From positions 1-64,000 of the forward strand of contig NZ_FONV01000011.1 of NCBI RefSeq assembly GCF_900113015.1: a DNA stretch of 64,000 nt. The letters are read 5' to 3'. A program made the translations under genes and the position numbers. Every line of letters starts with the position of its first letter. Position 1 is the first letter of the stretch. This DNA comes from Actinoplanes philippinensis. Lineage in GTDB: Bacteria > Actinomycetota > Actinomycetes > Mycobacteriales > Micromonosporaceae. Positions 6,965-15,039 of this stretch are shown here, piece after piece. The notes under the pieces are model-generated. The model was not told where the DNA came from. It saw nothing but the letters and a program-made list of their open reading frames with translations, and made no database searches.

Positions 6965-7783
6965 TCACATGGTTCGGGTCAGCGCCCGCTCACGGCGGGC
7001 CGCCACCAGCGAGCCGGACTCCCGGCGCGCCATCCGCCGAAGGATGCCCGGCGCCAGCACGAGTCCCACCACGGCCCAGGCCGCCAGGACACCGGCGGTC
7101 TGCCACGGCCGCCCCGGCTCACCGGGCAGGAACGCCGAACGCAGGCCCAACCCTAGCCAGTACATCGGGAAGACCTGCGCGACACCCTGCACCCAGCCGG
7201 GCAGCACGGACAGCGGATAGAAGATCCCGGAGACGCCGGTCAGGGCGGTCACCGGAAGCATCAGCATGGCGGCGCCGCGGATGGTCTCGAAGAGCGCACC
7301 GAGAACGGCGCCGACGGGCAGAAGAGCAAGGAGCGCCAATGGTACGAGCCAGAGCAGGATCAGTATCGTGCCACCGTCGAACCGCAGCCCCTCGACCAGG
7401 AGGGCCCCCGGAATCAGCGCCGCGAGACAGCTGATCACCATCACCCCGGACACCAGGACGACCTTGCCGATCAGGTAGCCGGCCATCCCGTTAGGCGTGG
7501 CCTTGGCCCGCAGCAGGGTGCCGTCCTCCCGGTCCATCGTGAGGTACTGCGCGGTGGACGCCACCCCGCCGATCACCAGCAGCATGGCCATCGAGCTGAC
7601 CAGGCTGTAGGAGCTGAGCGAGGTCGACGAGCCGGGCACCTCGGCGTCACCGATCAGCCAGAGCACCACGATCAGGATCGCGACCGGGAAGAGATAACCG
7701 ATGATGTCGGCGGCGTTCGTCACGGTCTGCCGCAGCTCGATCCCGCCGCGCCGCAGACCCGCCACCAGCAGCCGTCGCCTCAT
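6965..7783 (-). CDS. ABC-2 type transporter permease
   Basis: A 272-residue integral membrane protein with about six hydrophobic segments. It contains the typical ABC-2 region DREDGTLLRAKATPNGMAGYLIGK, followed by helices ending LPGWVQGVAQVFPMYWL. It overlaps the upstream ATPase gene by four bases (ATGA) and is followed by the XRE gene, so the three should be co-expressed. The substrate is not evident. Related exporters carry antibiotics or lipids. Confidence 0.88.
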   Translation of the reverse strand: MRRRLLVAGLRRGGIELRQTVTNAADIIGYLFPVAILIVVLWLIGDAEVPGSSTSLSSYSLVSSMAMLLVIGGVASTAQYLTMDREDGTLLRAKATPNGMAGYLIGKVVLVSGVMVISCLAALIPGALLVEGLRFDGGTILILLWLVPLALLALLPVGAVLGALFETIRGAAMLMLPVTALTGVSGIFYPLSVLPGWVQGVAQVFPMYWLGLGLRSAFLPGEPGRPWQTAGVLAAWAVVGLVLAPGILRRMARRESGSLVAARRERALTRTM

Positions 7784-8679
7784 GATCCCTCCGCCTCCCG
7801 GACCAGCTTCATATACGTCTCCTCCAGGCTGGCCCGGCGCACCTCCAGGTCGGCGATCGCCTCGCCGTGCTCCCGGAACAGCTCGCGGACGAACCCGGTG
7901 GCGTCGGCCGCCGCGTGCACGAACCGGCGCCCGTCCCGCGTCCAGCGGACCTCCGACGCGCCGGCCACCTGCCGGGACAGCTCGTCGGCCGAGCCGCTCG
8001 CCACGATCCGACCGGCGGCCAGGATCAGGATCCGGTCGGCCAGCCGCTCCGCCTCGTCCAGGTCGTGGGTGGTCAGCAGCACCGTCGTCGAGTCCACATC
8101 GGTCATCCGATGGATCAGATCGTGGAAGTCACGCCGCGCCTCCGGGTCGAACCCGACCGTCGGCTCGTCGAGGAAGAGCAGGTCGGGCCGCCCCACGATG
8201 CCGATCGCCACGTCGAGCCGGCGGCGCTGGCCACCGGAGAGCTTGCCGGTCACCGTGTCGGCCGCCCCGGACAGGCCGACCACCTCGAGCAGCTCGCCGA
8301 CCGCCCAGGGCCGCTTCTTGTCCGGAGTGGAATACGCCTCGTAGTAGGACCCGAGATGCTCCAGCAGCTCGCGGACCCGCCACTTGCTGTGGTCACGCCA
8401 CGACTGCAGGACCACGCCGAGCCGTGCCCGCCAGGCCTCGTCACCGTCGGCCGGATCGACGCCGAGCACCCGGGCGTGACCGCCGGACCGCATCCGGAAG
8501 CCCTCCAGGATCTCGATCGTGGTCGTCTTACCCGCGCCGTTCGGCCCGAGCAGCACGACCACCTCGCCCGGCGCCGCCGAGAAGTCGACGCCGGACAGCA
8601 CCTCCCTGTCGCCGTAATGCATGCGGAGGTCGCTGACCTCCATCACCGGCGTGTCGACCAAGGTTCCCAACATGTCCAT
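7780..8679 (-). CDS. ABC transporter ATP-binding protein
   Basis: An ATPase of about 300 residues with Walker A LLGPNGAGKTTT, signature LSGGQRRRLDVAIG, Walker B LLFLDEPT and H-loop LLTTHDLDEAERLADR. The domain itself begins at MEVSDLRMHYG, so the true start could be 8643, 8679 or 8703. The 8703 start falls inside a palindromic operator, so 8679 is preferred here. It pairs with the ABC-2 permease downstream. The C-terminal 80 residues resemble the DrrA-like extension of actinobacterial exporters. Confidence 0.88.
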   Translation of the reverse strand: MDMLGTLVDTPVMEVSDLRMHYGDREVLSGVDFSAAPGEVVVLLGPNGAGKTTTIEILEGFRMRSGGHARVLGVDPADGDEAWRARLGVVLQSWRDHSKWRVRELLEHLGSYYEAYSTPDKKRPWAVGELLEVVGLSGAADTVTGKLSGGQRRRLDVAIGIVGRPDLLFLDEPTVGFDPEARRDFHDLIHRMTDVDSTTVLLTTHDLDEAERLADRILILAAGRIVASGSADELSRQVAGASEVRWTRDGRRFVHAAADATGFVRELFREHGEAIADLEVRRASLEETYMKLVREAEGS

Positions 8680-8693
8680 CACACTATCAACTA

Positions 8694-8711
8694 TGTAGTA
8701 CATCTACTACA
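8694..8711. promoter_or_regulatory. palindromic operator at ABC exporter promoter
   Basis: A perfect 7-bp inverted repeat, TGTAGTA-CATC-TACTACA, lies 15 bases before the preferred start of the ATPase gene. TAGTACA-type dyads of this kind are known targets of GntR/YtrA-family repressors at ABC exporter operons. No GntR gene is in the window, so the regulator may be the operon's own XRE protein or a distant factor. Confidence 0.6.
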
Positions 8712-8806
8712 CATCGGCGTACGTCTCTCATGCCAGATTCCGTGGCGGAACTCATTCGCGCCAAACGGTGATCGTGTTGATCGCTTCGGCTAGATACATT
8801 GGTGCG

Positions 8807-9748
8807 ATGGGGATCAAGCAGGTGAGGGCACTCACCACCACGCTGCCCTCGGTCACCTGGATTCCCCTCGCCCGGGCGCACTCCGAGCGCGCCGACCAGA
8901 TGACCGCGGGCCACCGCGCCCGTCGTGCGACGGGCGAGAAGCACGCCATCGAGGATTTCCTCTACGACTACTACGGGACCAGGCCGTCGCTGATGCGCCG
9001 CTGGCATCCCGGCGTCGGCACCGGCCTGTCACCGGCGCCCGACGGTCTGGCCGAGCACGCCGGCTGGAAGTTCTACATGTCCTATCCCGACGGTGTCGTC
9101 ACCCTCGATCAGGACGCGTTCATGCACGCCCGCGCCGAGAGCGTGCGCTACATCCACGGCCTGCTCACCGCGACCGCGTCCCGGCCGGTCTTCTCCGGCT
9201 GCTTCGGCCTGCACGAGTGGGCGATGGTCTACCGCGACGCCGAGCACCGGCACGAGCTGCCGCTGCGCCTGGGCCAGGCCGGCACCGACGAGGTGGTCGA
9301 GCAGCACACCATCCGCTGCACCCACTACGACGCGTTCCGCTTCTTCACCCCCGAGGCGGTCGGGCTCAACCGGCTGCAGCCCACCCGGGCCACCCAGGTC
9401 GACCTGGACCAGCCCGGCTGCCTGCACGCCGCGATGGATGTGCACAAGTGGGCGCAGAAACTCGGTCCCGCCGTGCCCGGCGCTCTCGCCCTCGACTGCT
9501 TCGCCCTGGCCGGCGAGATCCGCCTGCTCGACATGCAGGCCAGCCCCTACGACCTCACCTCCTACGGCTTTCCCCCGGTCAAGATCGAAACCCCGGAGGG
9601 CAAGGCGGAGTACGTGGCGCGCCAGCGCGAGCTGGCGCGGCGGGCCGCCGGTCTGCGCAGCCGTCTCATCCGCGTCTGTGAGGCCCTGCTCGGCGCGGAC
9701 GCCGCGGCACAGAATCGCGAGGCGGTCGCGCCCTTCAACCAGCGGTGA
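8807..9748 (+). CDS. 3-methyladenine DNA glycosylase-annotated family protein
   Basis: A 313-residue protein recognisable by GEKHAIEDFLYDYYGTRPSLMRRWHPGVG near residue 43 and by CTHYDAFRFFTPEA. Actinobacterial relatives are commonly annotated as 3-methyladenine DNA glycosylase. I see none of the helix-hairpin-helix motifs of AlkA or the AAG fold, so that function is by family name only. ATG at 8807 sits 15 bases after a TAGATA-type -10 (about 8791), suggesting a leaderless transcript. It stands alone, convergent with arfB. Confidence 0.65.
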   Translation: MGIKQVRALTTTLPSVTWIPLARAHSERADQMTAGHRARRATGEKHAIEDFLYDYYGTRPSLMRRWHPGVGTGLSPAPDGLAEHAGWKFYMSYPDGVVTLDQDAFMHARAESVRYIHGLLTATASRPVFSGCFGLHEWAMVYRDAEHRHELPLRLGQAGTDEVVEQHTIRCTHYDAFRFFTPEAVGLNRLQPTRATQVDLDQPGCLHAAMDVHKWAQKLGPAVPGALALDCFALAGEIRLLDMQASPYDLTSYGFPPVKIETPEGKAEYVARQRELARRAAGLRSRLIRVCEALLGADAAAQNREAVAPFNQR

Positions 9749-9784
9749 CCGATCGCCGGCCGACCAGCGCCGATTCGTCGCCGG

Positions 9785-10222
9785 TCAGTCCATGTCGCCG
9801 CGGCGGTCGCGCTTGGTCTGAGCGCGGCGCTTCTTGTCGGCGATGCGGCGCTCGACCGAGCCACGGGTCGGCTTGGTGGCGCGGCGGGCCCGGGGCGGCG
9901 CGGCGACGGCGCCGGCGATCAGACCGGCCAGGCGGTCGGCGGCGGCCTCCCGGTTGCGCAGCTGCGACCGGTGCTCGGCGGCGATGACAGTGATCACACC
10001 CTGCACCAGCCGGGCGCCGAGCCGTTCGGCGGCGCGCTCCTTGAGCATCGGGGGCAGCAGGTCGGAGCCGAGCACGTCCCACGACAGCTCGACCCTCGAA
10101 TCGGTGGTGTTGACGCCCTGGCCACCGGGGCCGCTCGCGCGGGAGAAGCGCCACGAGAGCTCGGCCGCCGGGATGGTCAGGCGGTCGTTCACCCGTACGT
10201 CCTCAAGCACGCCGCCCAGCAT
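9785..10222 (-). CDS. arfB: alternative ribosome-rescue factor (peptidyl-tRNA hydrolase ArfB)
   Basis: A 145-residue class-I release-factor-like protein. The catalytic GGQ motif lies in SGPGGQGVNTTDSRVEL at about residues 31-47. A short, strongly basic tail (RRIADKKRRAQTKRDRR) follows and would enter the empty mRNA channel of stalled ribosomes. Length and layout match ArfB/YaeJ/ICT1, which hydrolyses peptidyl-tRNA on non-stop ribosomes. No stop-codon recognition domain is present, which separates it from RF1/RF2. Confidence 0.9.
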   Translation of the reverse strand: MLGGVLEDVRVNDRLTIPAAELSWRFSRASGPGGQGVNTTDSRVELSWDVLGSDLLPPMLKERAAERLGARLVQGVITVIAAEHRSQLRNREAAADRLAGLIAGAVAAPPRARRATKPTRGSVERRIADKKRRAQTKRDRRGDMD

Positions 10223-10291
10223 CGCACCCGGCCATGATCGCGCGCCACGTAGTAAAGCCGGAATAGTGGCGGACAGGGCAAGATTGGTCGG

Positions 10292-11605
10292 GTGACGTCA
10301 CCATCCGCACCGGTCGCCACGACCGGGTATCCGTGGCCCATCGAAACCACGCAGCTCGCGAACGGTCTGCGCGTCGTCGTCAGCGAGGACCGGACGGCGC
10401 CCGTCGTCTGCGTCAACCTCTGGTATGACGTCGGCTCCCGGCACGAGCCGCCCGGCCAGACCGGGTTCGCGCACCTCTTCGAGCACCTGATGTTCGAGGG
10501 TTCGCAGCACGTGAAGAAGACCGAGCACATGAAGCTGGTCCAGGGCAACGGCGGCTCCCTGAACGCGACCACCAACCCGGACCGGACGAACTACTTCGAG
10601 ACGATGCCGTCCGAGCATCTGGAGCTGGCGCTCTGGCTGGAGGCCGACCGGATGGGCGGCCTGGTCCCGGCGCTCACCCAGGAGACGCTGGACAACCAGC
10701 GCGAGGTGGTCAAGAACGAGCGGCGCCAGCGGTACGAGAACGTGCCCTACGGTGACGCGTGGCTGCGTCTGCTGCCGCTGCTGTACCCGGAGGGCCACCC
10801 GTACCACCACTCCACGATCGGGTCGATGGAGGATCTGAACTCCGCGGCGCTGGACACGTTCAAGGCGTTCCACCAGCAGTACTACGCGCCGAACAACGCG
10901 GTCCTGACGGTCGTCGGCGACACCACGGCCGCCGAGGTGTTCGCGCTGGCCGAGAAGTACTTCGGCGCGATCGCCACGGTTCCGGACATCCCGGCCGCGC
11001 CGGACGGCAGCCTGCCCGGCCCGGCCGACAAGGCGGTACGCGAGGAGGTCACCGCGAAGGTGCCGGCCCCGCGGATCTACCTGTCGCACCGGACGTACCC
11101 GTTCGGCACGGCCGGGTACGACGCGGTCACGGTGCTGTCGACGATCCTCGGCAACGGCCGGGGCAGCCGGCTCTACCAGCGGCTCGCCGACGGCGCGCGG
11201 ATCGCCCAGCCCGACTACATCGGCGCCTACGGGGTGGATCTGGCGCACGCGCCCGCCCCGCTGATCATCACGGCCACCGCGAAGGACGGCGTCGACCTCC
11301 AGACCCTGGAGGACGGCCTGGCCGAGGTGGTGCAGAGCCTGATCGACGAGCCGGTGACCGCCGACGAGCTGAACCGGGCGAAGGCGCTGCTGACCACCTC
11401 CTGGTGGCGCGGCGTCTCCACGGTGTATGGGCGGGCCGACCTGCTGGGGCGGTACGCGACCCAGTTCGGCGACCCGGCGACCGCCGCCGACCGGCTGCCG
11501 AAGTGGCTGGCGGTGACGGCCGAGGACGTCACCGAGGCGGCGAAGCACGTGCTGCGTCCCGAGTCCCGCGTCACCCTCACCTACGTTCCCGGGGAGCCGT
11601 CATGA
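10292..11605 (+). CDS. M16 family metallopeptidase, active subunit
   Basis: A 437-residue pitrilysin-family peptidase. The inverted zinc motif HLFEH is at residues 61-65, and the downstream glutamate probably lies in the NQREVVKNERRQRYEN segment. It starts with GTG at 10292. It overlaps the next gene by four bases. Two-gene M16 pairs of this kind work as heterodimers in which this subunit supplies catalysis. No signal peptide is seen, so it is probably cytoplasmic. Confidence 0.9.
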   Translation: MTSPSAPVATTGYPWPIETTQLANGLRVVVSEDRTAPVVCVNLWYDVGSRHEPPGQTGFAHLFEHLMFEGSQHVKKTEHMKLVQGNGGSLNATTNPDRTNYFETMPSEHLELALWLEADRMGGLVPALTQETLDNQREVVKNERRQRYENVPYGDAWLRLLPLLYPEGHPYHHSTIGSMEDLNSAALDTFKAFHQQYYAPNNAVLTVVGDTTAAEVFALAEKYFGAIATVPDIPAAPDGSLPGPADKAVREEVTAKVPAPRIYLSHRTYPFGTAGYDAVTVLSTILGNGRGSRLYQRLADGARIAQPDYIGAYGVDLAHAPAPLIITATAKDGVDLQTLEDGLAEVVQSLIDEPVTADELNRAKALLTTSWWRGVSTVYGRADLLGRYATQFGDPATAADRLPKWLAVTAEDVTEAAKHVLRPESRVTLTYVPGEPS

Positions 11606-12942
11606 GCCTCGTCACCACCCGCCCGGGCACCGGAGCGGCCCGGCCGTACGCGTTCCCGGCGATCCGCCGGGTCACCGCACACGGCGGCACGGTCATCGCC
11701 GCGCACATGCCGGGCCAGATCCTGGCCAGCGCGCTGCTGCTGCTCGACGCGGGCGCGGCCCGGGAGACCGACGGCCGGGAGGGCACGGCCACCGTCCTGG
11801 CCAAGTCGCTGGAGGAGGGCACCCGCAAGCGGGACTCGGCGGCGTACGCGCTGGCGCTGGAGAGCCTCGGCGCGGAGCTCTCCCCCGGGGTCGACTGGGA
11901 CACGTTCCGGGTCGGCGTGTCGGCGCCGGGCCCGCTGCTGGCCGACGCCGTGCGCCTGGCCGCGGAGGCTGCCCGTACGCCGAAGCTGGACCCCGCCGAC
12001 GTGCTGCGGGTGCGCGACGACGAGGTCACGGCGCTGCGGATGGACTGGGCGCAGCCCGGCCCCCGCGCCGACGCCACGCTACGGGCCGACCTGTTCGGCG
12101 CCGACGGGCGGTTCAGCCGTCCGCTGCACGGCGACCCCGCGTCGGTGGCCGCGGTGACCGTGGAGGACGTGCTCGCCTTCCACGAGGCCTGGCTGCGGCG
12201 GCCGGGGGTGCTGCTGGTGGCCGGCGATCTGGACGCGCTGGACCTGGCGGCGCTGGCCGAGGCGGCCTTCGAGGACACCTCGGGCGAGCCGCTGGGGCAG
12301 GAGGGGCCGCTCGGGGTGGCACTGCCGGCCCGGCGGCGCACGATCCTGGTGGACCGGCCGGACTCGGTGCAGTCGACGCTGCGGCTCGGCCACCGGGCGC
12401 CGGAGCGGGCCACCCCGGACTACGTGCCGATGATGCTGGCGGCGACGGTGCTGGGCGGCGCGTTCACGTCCCGGCTCAACCACCTGATCCGCGAGGTGAA
12501 GGGGTACACGTACGGGATCCGTGGGTCGTACGCGATGACCCGCCGCTGGGGCCGGTTCGAGGTGGCCGCCGGGGTGCAGACCGCGGTGACCGCCCCGGCG
12601 ATCCGGGACACGCTCGGCGAGATCGCCCGCACCCAGGCGGAAGGCATCACCGAGGAGGAGCTGGAGGTGGCGCGTTCGTGGCGGGCCGGCCAGCTGTCGG
12701 TGGAGATGCAGACGCCGGGCGCGATCGCCGGCGCGCTGAGCACGCTGGTGGTGCACGGCCTGCCGGACGACTACTACGAGACGCTGCGCCGGGAGTACCT
12801 GGAGGCGACCGTCGAGCAGGTGTCGAAGGCGTCCGCCGAGCATCTGCACGTGGACGCCCTGACCCTGGTGGTCGAGGGTGACGGCGCGGTGATCCGGGAG
12901 GAGCTCGCCGAGTTCGGCGAGGTCGTCGACTCGGCGATCTGA
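11602..12942 (+). CDS. M16 family peptidase, non-catalytic subunit
   Basis: A 446-residue M16 homologue. At the position of the zinc motif it reads GTATVLAKSLEEGT, so HxxEH is missing and the subunit should be inactive, like the alpha subunit of mitochondrial processing peptidase. The RLNHLIREVKGYTYGIRG segment typical of the family's C-terminal half is present. ATGA overlap with the active subunit implies stoichiometric synthesis and a heterodimer. The ATG at 11602 is the only start that fits the coupling. Confidence 0.88.
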   Translation: MSLVTTRPGTGAARPYAFPAIRRVTAHGGTVIAAHMPGQILASALLLLDAGAARETDGREGTATVLAKSLEEGTRKRDSAAYALALESLGAELSPGVDWDTFRVGVSAPGPLLADAVRLAAEAARTPKLDPADVLRVRDDEVTALRMDWAQPGPRADATLRADLFGADGRFSRPLHGDPASVAAVTVEDVLAFHEAWLRRPGVLLVAGDLDALDLAALAEAAFEDTSGEPLGQEGPLGVALPARRRTILVDRPDSVQSTLRLGHRAPERATPDYVPMMLAATVLGGAFTSRLNHLIREVKGYTYGIRGSYAMTRRWGRFEVAAGVQTAVTAPAIRDTLGEIARTQAEGITEEELEVARSWRAGQLSVEMQTPGAIAGALSTLVVHGLPDDYYETLRREYLEATVEQVSKASAEHLHVDALTLVVEGDGAVIREELAEFGEVVDSAI

Positions 12943-12947
12943 CGACG

Positions 12948-12983
12948 GACAGGGTGTGCGATCACACGACCGCACACCCTGTC
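12948..12983. terminator. terminator after M16 pair
   Basis: Perfect 13-bp stem (12948-12960 with 12971-12983), 10-base loop, no T-run. It lies six bases after the stop codon of the second peptidase gene. Confidence 0.75.
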
Positions 12984-13018
12984 GTACGCCTACCTGTCAT
13001 GGTTCAGCTAGGCGTACG
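12983..13018 (+). promoter_or_regulatory. inverted repeat / promoter before small Rpn-tail gene
   Basis: Ten-base inverted repeat CGTACGCCTA (12983-12992) and TAGGCGTACG (13009-13018). The right arm overlaps CTAGGCGTACGCT, which resembles CTAGGTGTAGGTT upstream of the full-length paralogue at 18853. Both lie 19-20 bases before the ATG, so they could be shared -10 regions. Confidence 0.45.
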
Positions 13019-13026
13019 CTGTCGGC

Positions 13027-13308
13027 ATGACGCGTATCGGGTACAACCTTCCGCGGGATCTGCTGCGGCGCATGGCCGCCCGGGCGGAGGCCGAGGGCCG
13101 CGCCGAGGGCCGCATCTCCGGCATGACCGGGGCCCTCTTCCATGTCCTCAAGGCTCGTGGCGTGGAGATCTCCGGCGACGCCCGCGACACCATCCGGAGT
13201 TGCCGCGACCCCGCTCAGATCTATCGCTGGATCAGGCGGGCGGCGACCGCCGACCGGGTGGAGGATCTGGGCGGCCCACTCGCCCGGCGACCACCGTCGA
13301 TGATGTGA
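13027..13308 (+). CDS. small protein, C-terminal module of Rpn/PD-(D/E)XK-like family
   Basis: A 93-residue protein. Its second half (ALFHVLKARGVEISGDARDT, then YRWIRRAATADRVEDL) matches the last 55 residues of the 293-residue nuclease-like protein at 18873 and the small protein at 19800. It lacks the whole nuclease-like domain. The N-terminal half, with an AEAEGRAEGR stretch, resembles the charged linker that precedes this module in the long protein. It may be a decayed remnant or a free-standing regulatory module. The promoter-like sequence upstream favours expression. Confidence 0.65.
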   Translation: MTRIGYNLPRDLLRRMAARAEAEGRAEGRISGMTGALFHVLKARGVEISGDARDTIRSCRDPAQIYRWIRRAATADRVEDLGGPLARRPPSMM

Positions 13309-13361
13309 CGTGAGCCGCGTTCTCCGGTCGGGGGTGGCGACCTGCGGATACCGTCGCCGCC

Positions 13362-14357
13362 ATGACGATCACCGAGGCGCCGCCCGTCACCCGCCCGGCC
13401 GGGCGCCGACGCATGGTGTGGACCGGTCTGGTCTGGGTGTCCCTGGTCCCGGTGGCGATCTGGCTGGTGGCGCGGACGCTCGGGTGGTCGGCCGGCTTCT
13501 GGGTGCAGTTGCTGGCCTTCACGCCGTACGTCGCGGTCTGGTCGTTGGTCTCCGTTCTCGCCGCGCTGGCCACCCGCCGGTGGGCCGCCGCCGCGGTGGC
13601 CGCCGTGATCGCACTGGGCTTCGCGCTGGCGACGGTGCCGCGGGTGATCCCGGACGGCGACAAGGGCCCGTCGACCGGCGTCGAGCTGCGGGTGATGACC
13701 TCGAACATGCTGTTCGGCGGCGCTGACGCCGCGGAGATCGTGCGGCTGGTGCGGGAGAACCAGGTGGACGTCCTGGCTGTGCAGGAGTTCACCGAGAAAG
13801 CGCAGCAGGCGCTCACCGCGGCCGGGTTGGACAGGTTGCTGCCGTTCAACCAGCTGGCGCCGGAGTGGGGTGCGAGCGGCTCCGGTCTGTATTCCCGCTA
13901 CGACTTCGCCGATCAGTCGGCCGACCGTAACGATGGAGAGTTCCAGCAGGCGCATGCGGTGGTGCAGGTGCCGGGTGCCGGGACGGTTTACGTCGAGTCG
14001 GTGCACCCGCTCGCCCCGGCGACCCGGGACATGGTCCCCGGCTGGTCCGCCGACCTGGCCGCTCAGGTGCCGGCCGAGGGTGGTGTGCCCAAGATTCTGA
14101 TGGGCGACTTCAACGCCACGCTCGATCACAAACAGCTGCGCGACTTGATCGACACCGGTTACCACGATGCCGCGGACACGGTCGGGAAGGGCTGGATCCC
14201 CACGTGGGGCCCGTTCGACGGAGATCCGATCCCGCCGGTCACCATCGACCACGTGTTGGCCGATGACCGGATCGGGGTGAAAGATGTCCGGGTGCACAGT
14301 GTGAAGGACTCCGATCACCGCGCGGTGATCGCCTGGCTGACCCTTCCCGCCTCATGA
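13362..14357 (+). CDS. membrane-anchored endonuclease/exonuclease/phosphatase family protein
   Basis: A 331-residue protein with three hydrophobic segments in the first 95 residues (VWTGLVWVSLVPVAIWLVA, VQLLAFTPYVAVWSLVSVL, WAAAAVAAVIALGFALA) and an EEP domain after them. The domain shows MTSNMLFG, VLAVQEF (metal-binding Glu), GDFNATLD and a C-terminal SDHRAVIAWL. The catalytic domain probably faces outside. Related proteins hydrolyse phosphodiesters or phospholipids. The substrate here is open. It overlaps the acetyltransferase gene (ATGA). Confidence 0.85.
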   Translation: MTITEAPPVTRPAGRRRMVWTGLVWVSLVPVAIWLVARTLGWSAGFWVQLLAFTPYVAVWSLVSVLAALATRRWAAAAVAAVIALGFALATVPRVIPDGDKGPSTGVELRVMTSNMLFGGADAAEIVRLVRENQVDVLAVQEFTEKAQQALTAAGLDRLLPFNQLAPEWGASGSGLYSRYDFADQSADRNDGEFQQAHAVVQVPGAGTVYVESVHPLAPATRDMVPGWSADLAAQVPAEGGVPKILMGDFNATLDHKQLRDLIDTGYHDAADTVGKGWIPTWGPFDGDPIPPVTIDHVLADDRIGVKDVRVHSVKDSDHRAVIAWLTLPAS

Positions 14358-14893
14358 GTGACATAGGCATCCGGCTGATCAGTCCCGCCGACGCCGCGGA
14401 GATGGCGGCGCTGCTGCAAGCCAACCGGGAGCATCTGGCGCCGTGGGATCCGCTGCGCGAGGAGAGCTACTACACCACCGAGGGCCAGTGGCAGATCATC
14501 TCCGACTCGCTGCGAGCCGGCAATGCGCTGCCGCACGCGATCGTCCAGGGCGGCCGGATCGTCGGCCGGGTCAACCTGTCGAACGTGGTGCACGGCGCCT
14601 TCCAGTCGGCCAACCTGGGCTACTGGCTGGACGCGTCGGTGGTCGGCCGGGGTGTCGCGAGCGCCGCTGTCGCGGCGGTGGCCGAGGCGGCGTTCCTCAC
14701 TTACGGTCTGCATCGGCTCGAGGCGGGCACACTTCTTCATAACGTACGGTCACAGCGCGTCCTCGAACGCAACGGCTTCGTCCGCTTCGGGATGGCGCCC
14801 AGGTATCTGAAGATCGCCGGGGACTGGCAGGACCACTACCTCTTCCAGCTGCTCTCGGAAAACTGGTTGGCCGCCCGTCCCACCTCCTCGTAA
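14354..14893 (+). CDS. GNAT acetyltransferase, RimJ/RimL type
   Basis: A 179-residue N-acetyltransferase with the acetyl-CoA loop at VVGRGVASAAVAAVAEAAF (about residues 96-114) and the typical ending RLEAGTLLHNVRSQRVLERNGF. The family acetylates N-terminal amines of ribosomal proteins, but many paralogues have other targets. Translation is coupled to the upstream EEP gene. The next feature downstream is the Thr leader peptide, so the two are separate units. Confidence 0.88.
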   Translation: MSDIGIRLISPADAAEMAALLQANREHLAPWDPLREESYYTTEGQWQIISDSLRAGNALPHAIVQGGRIVGRVNLSNVVHGAFQSANLGYWLDASVVGRGVASAAVAAVAEAAFLTYGLHRLEAGTLLHNVRSQRVLERNGFVRFGMAPRYLKIAGDWQDHYLFQLLSENWLAARPTSS

Positions 14894-14903
14894 CATCGCC
14901 GGC

Positions 14904-14966
14904 ATGAGACGCAGCGCGATGACGACGACGCCGGGAGATCCCGGCGACGAGTCGATGCTGCGCTGA
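14904..14966 (+). CDS. threonine-rich leader peptide (attenuator)
   Basis: A 20-codon reading frame 136 bases upstream of the ThrRS paralogue. Codons 7-9 are three consecutive ACG threonine codons (SAMTTTPGDPG). A palindrome (GCCGGGA-GA-TCCCGGC) lies within the frame, and a terminator hairpin follows its stop codon. This is the layout of ribosome-mediated attenuation: stalling at Thr codons when charged tRNA-Thr is scarce would favour read-through. It has no clear ribosome-binding site, so it may be leaderless. Confidence 0.65.
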   Translation: MRRSAMTTTPGDPGDESMLR

Positions 14967-14971
14967 CGAGC

Positions 14972-15011
14972 GACGACCGGCCCCGGGCGACATGCCCGGG
15001 GCTTTGTCGTC
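14972..15011 (+). terminator. attenuator terminator of ThrRS paralogue
   Basis: Core stem GCCCCGGGC/GCCCGGGGC (14980-14988, 14994-15002) runs into TTTG. Outer arms GACGAC (14972-14977) and GTCGTC (15006-15011) extend it. GTCGTC could instead pair with the ACG-rich leader segment near 14918-14930, giving an alternative fold. That alternative is inference. Confidence 0.6.
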
Positions 15012-15039
15012 CGGGGTCCCCGTGTGAAGGAGACCCACG

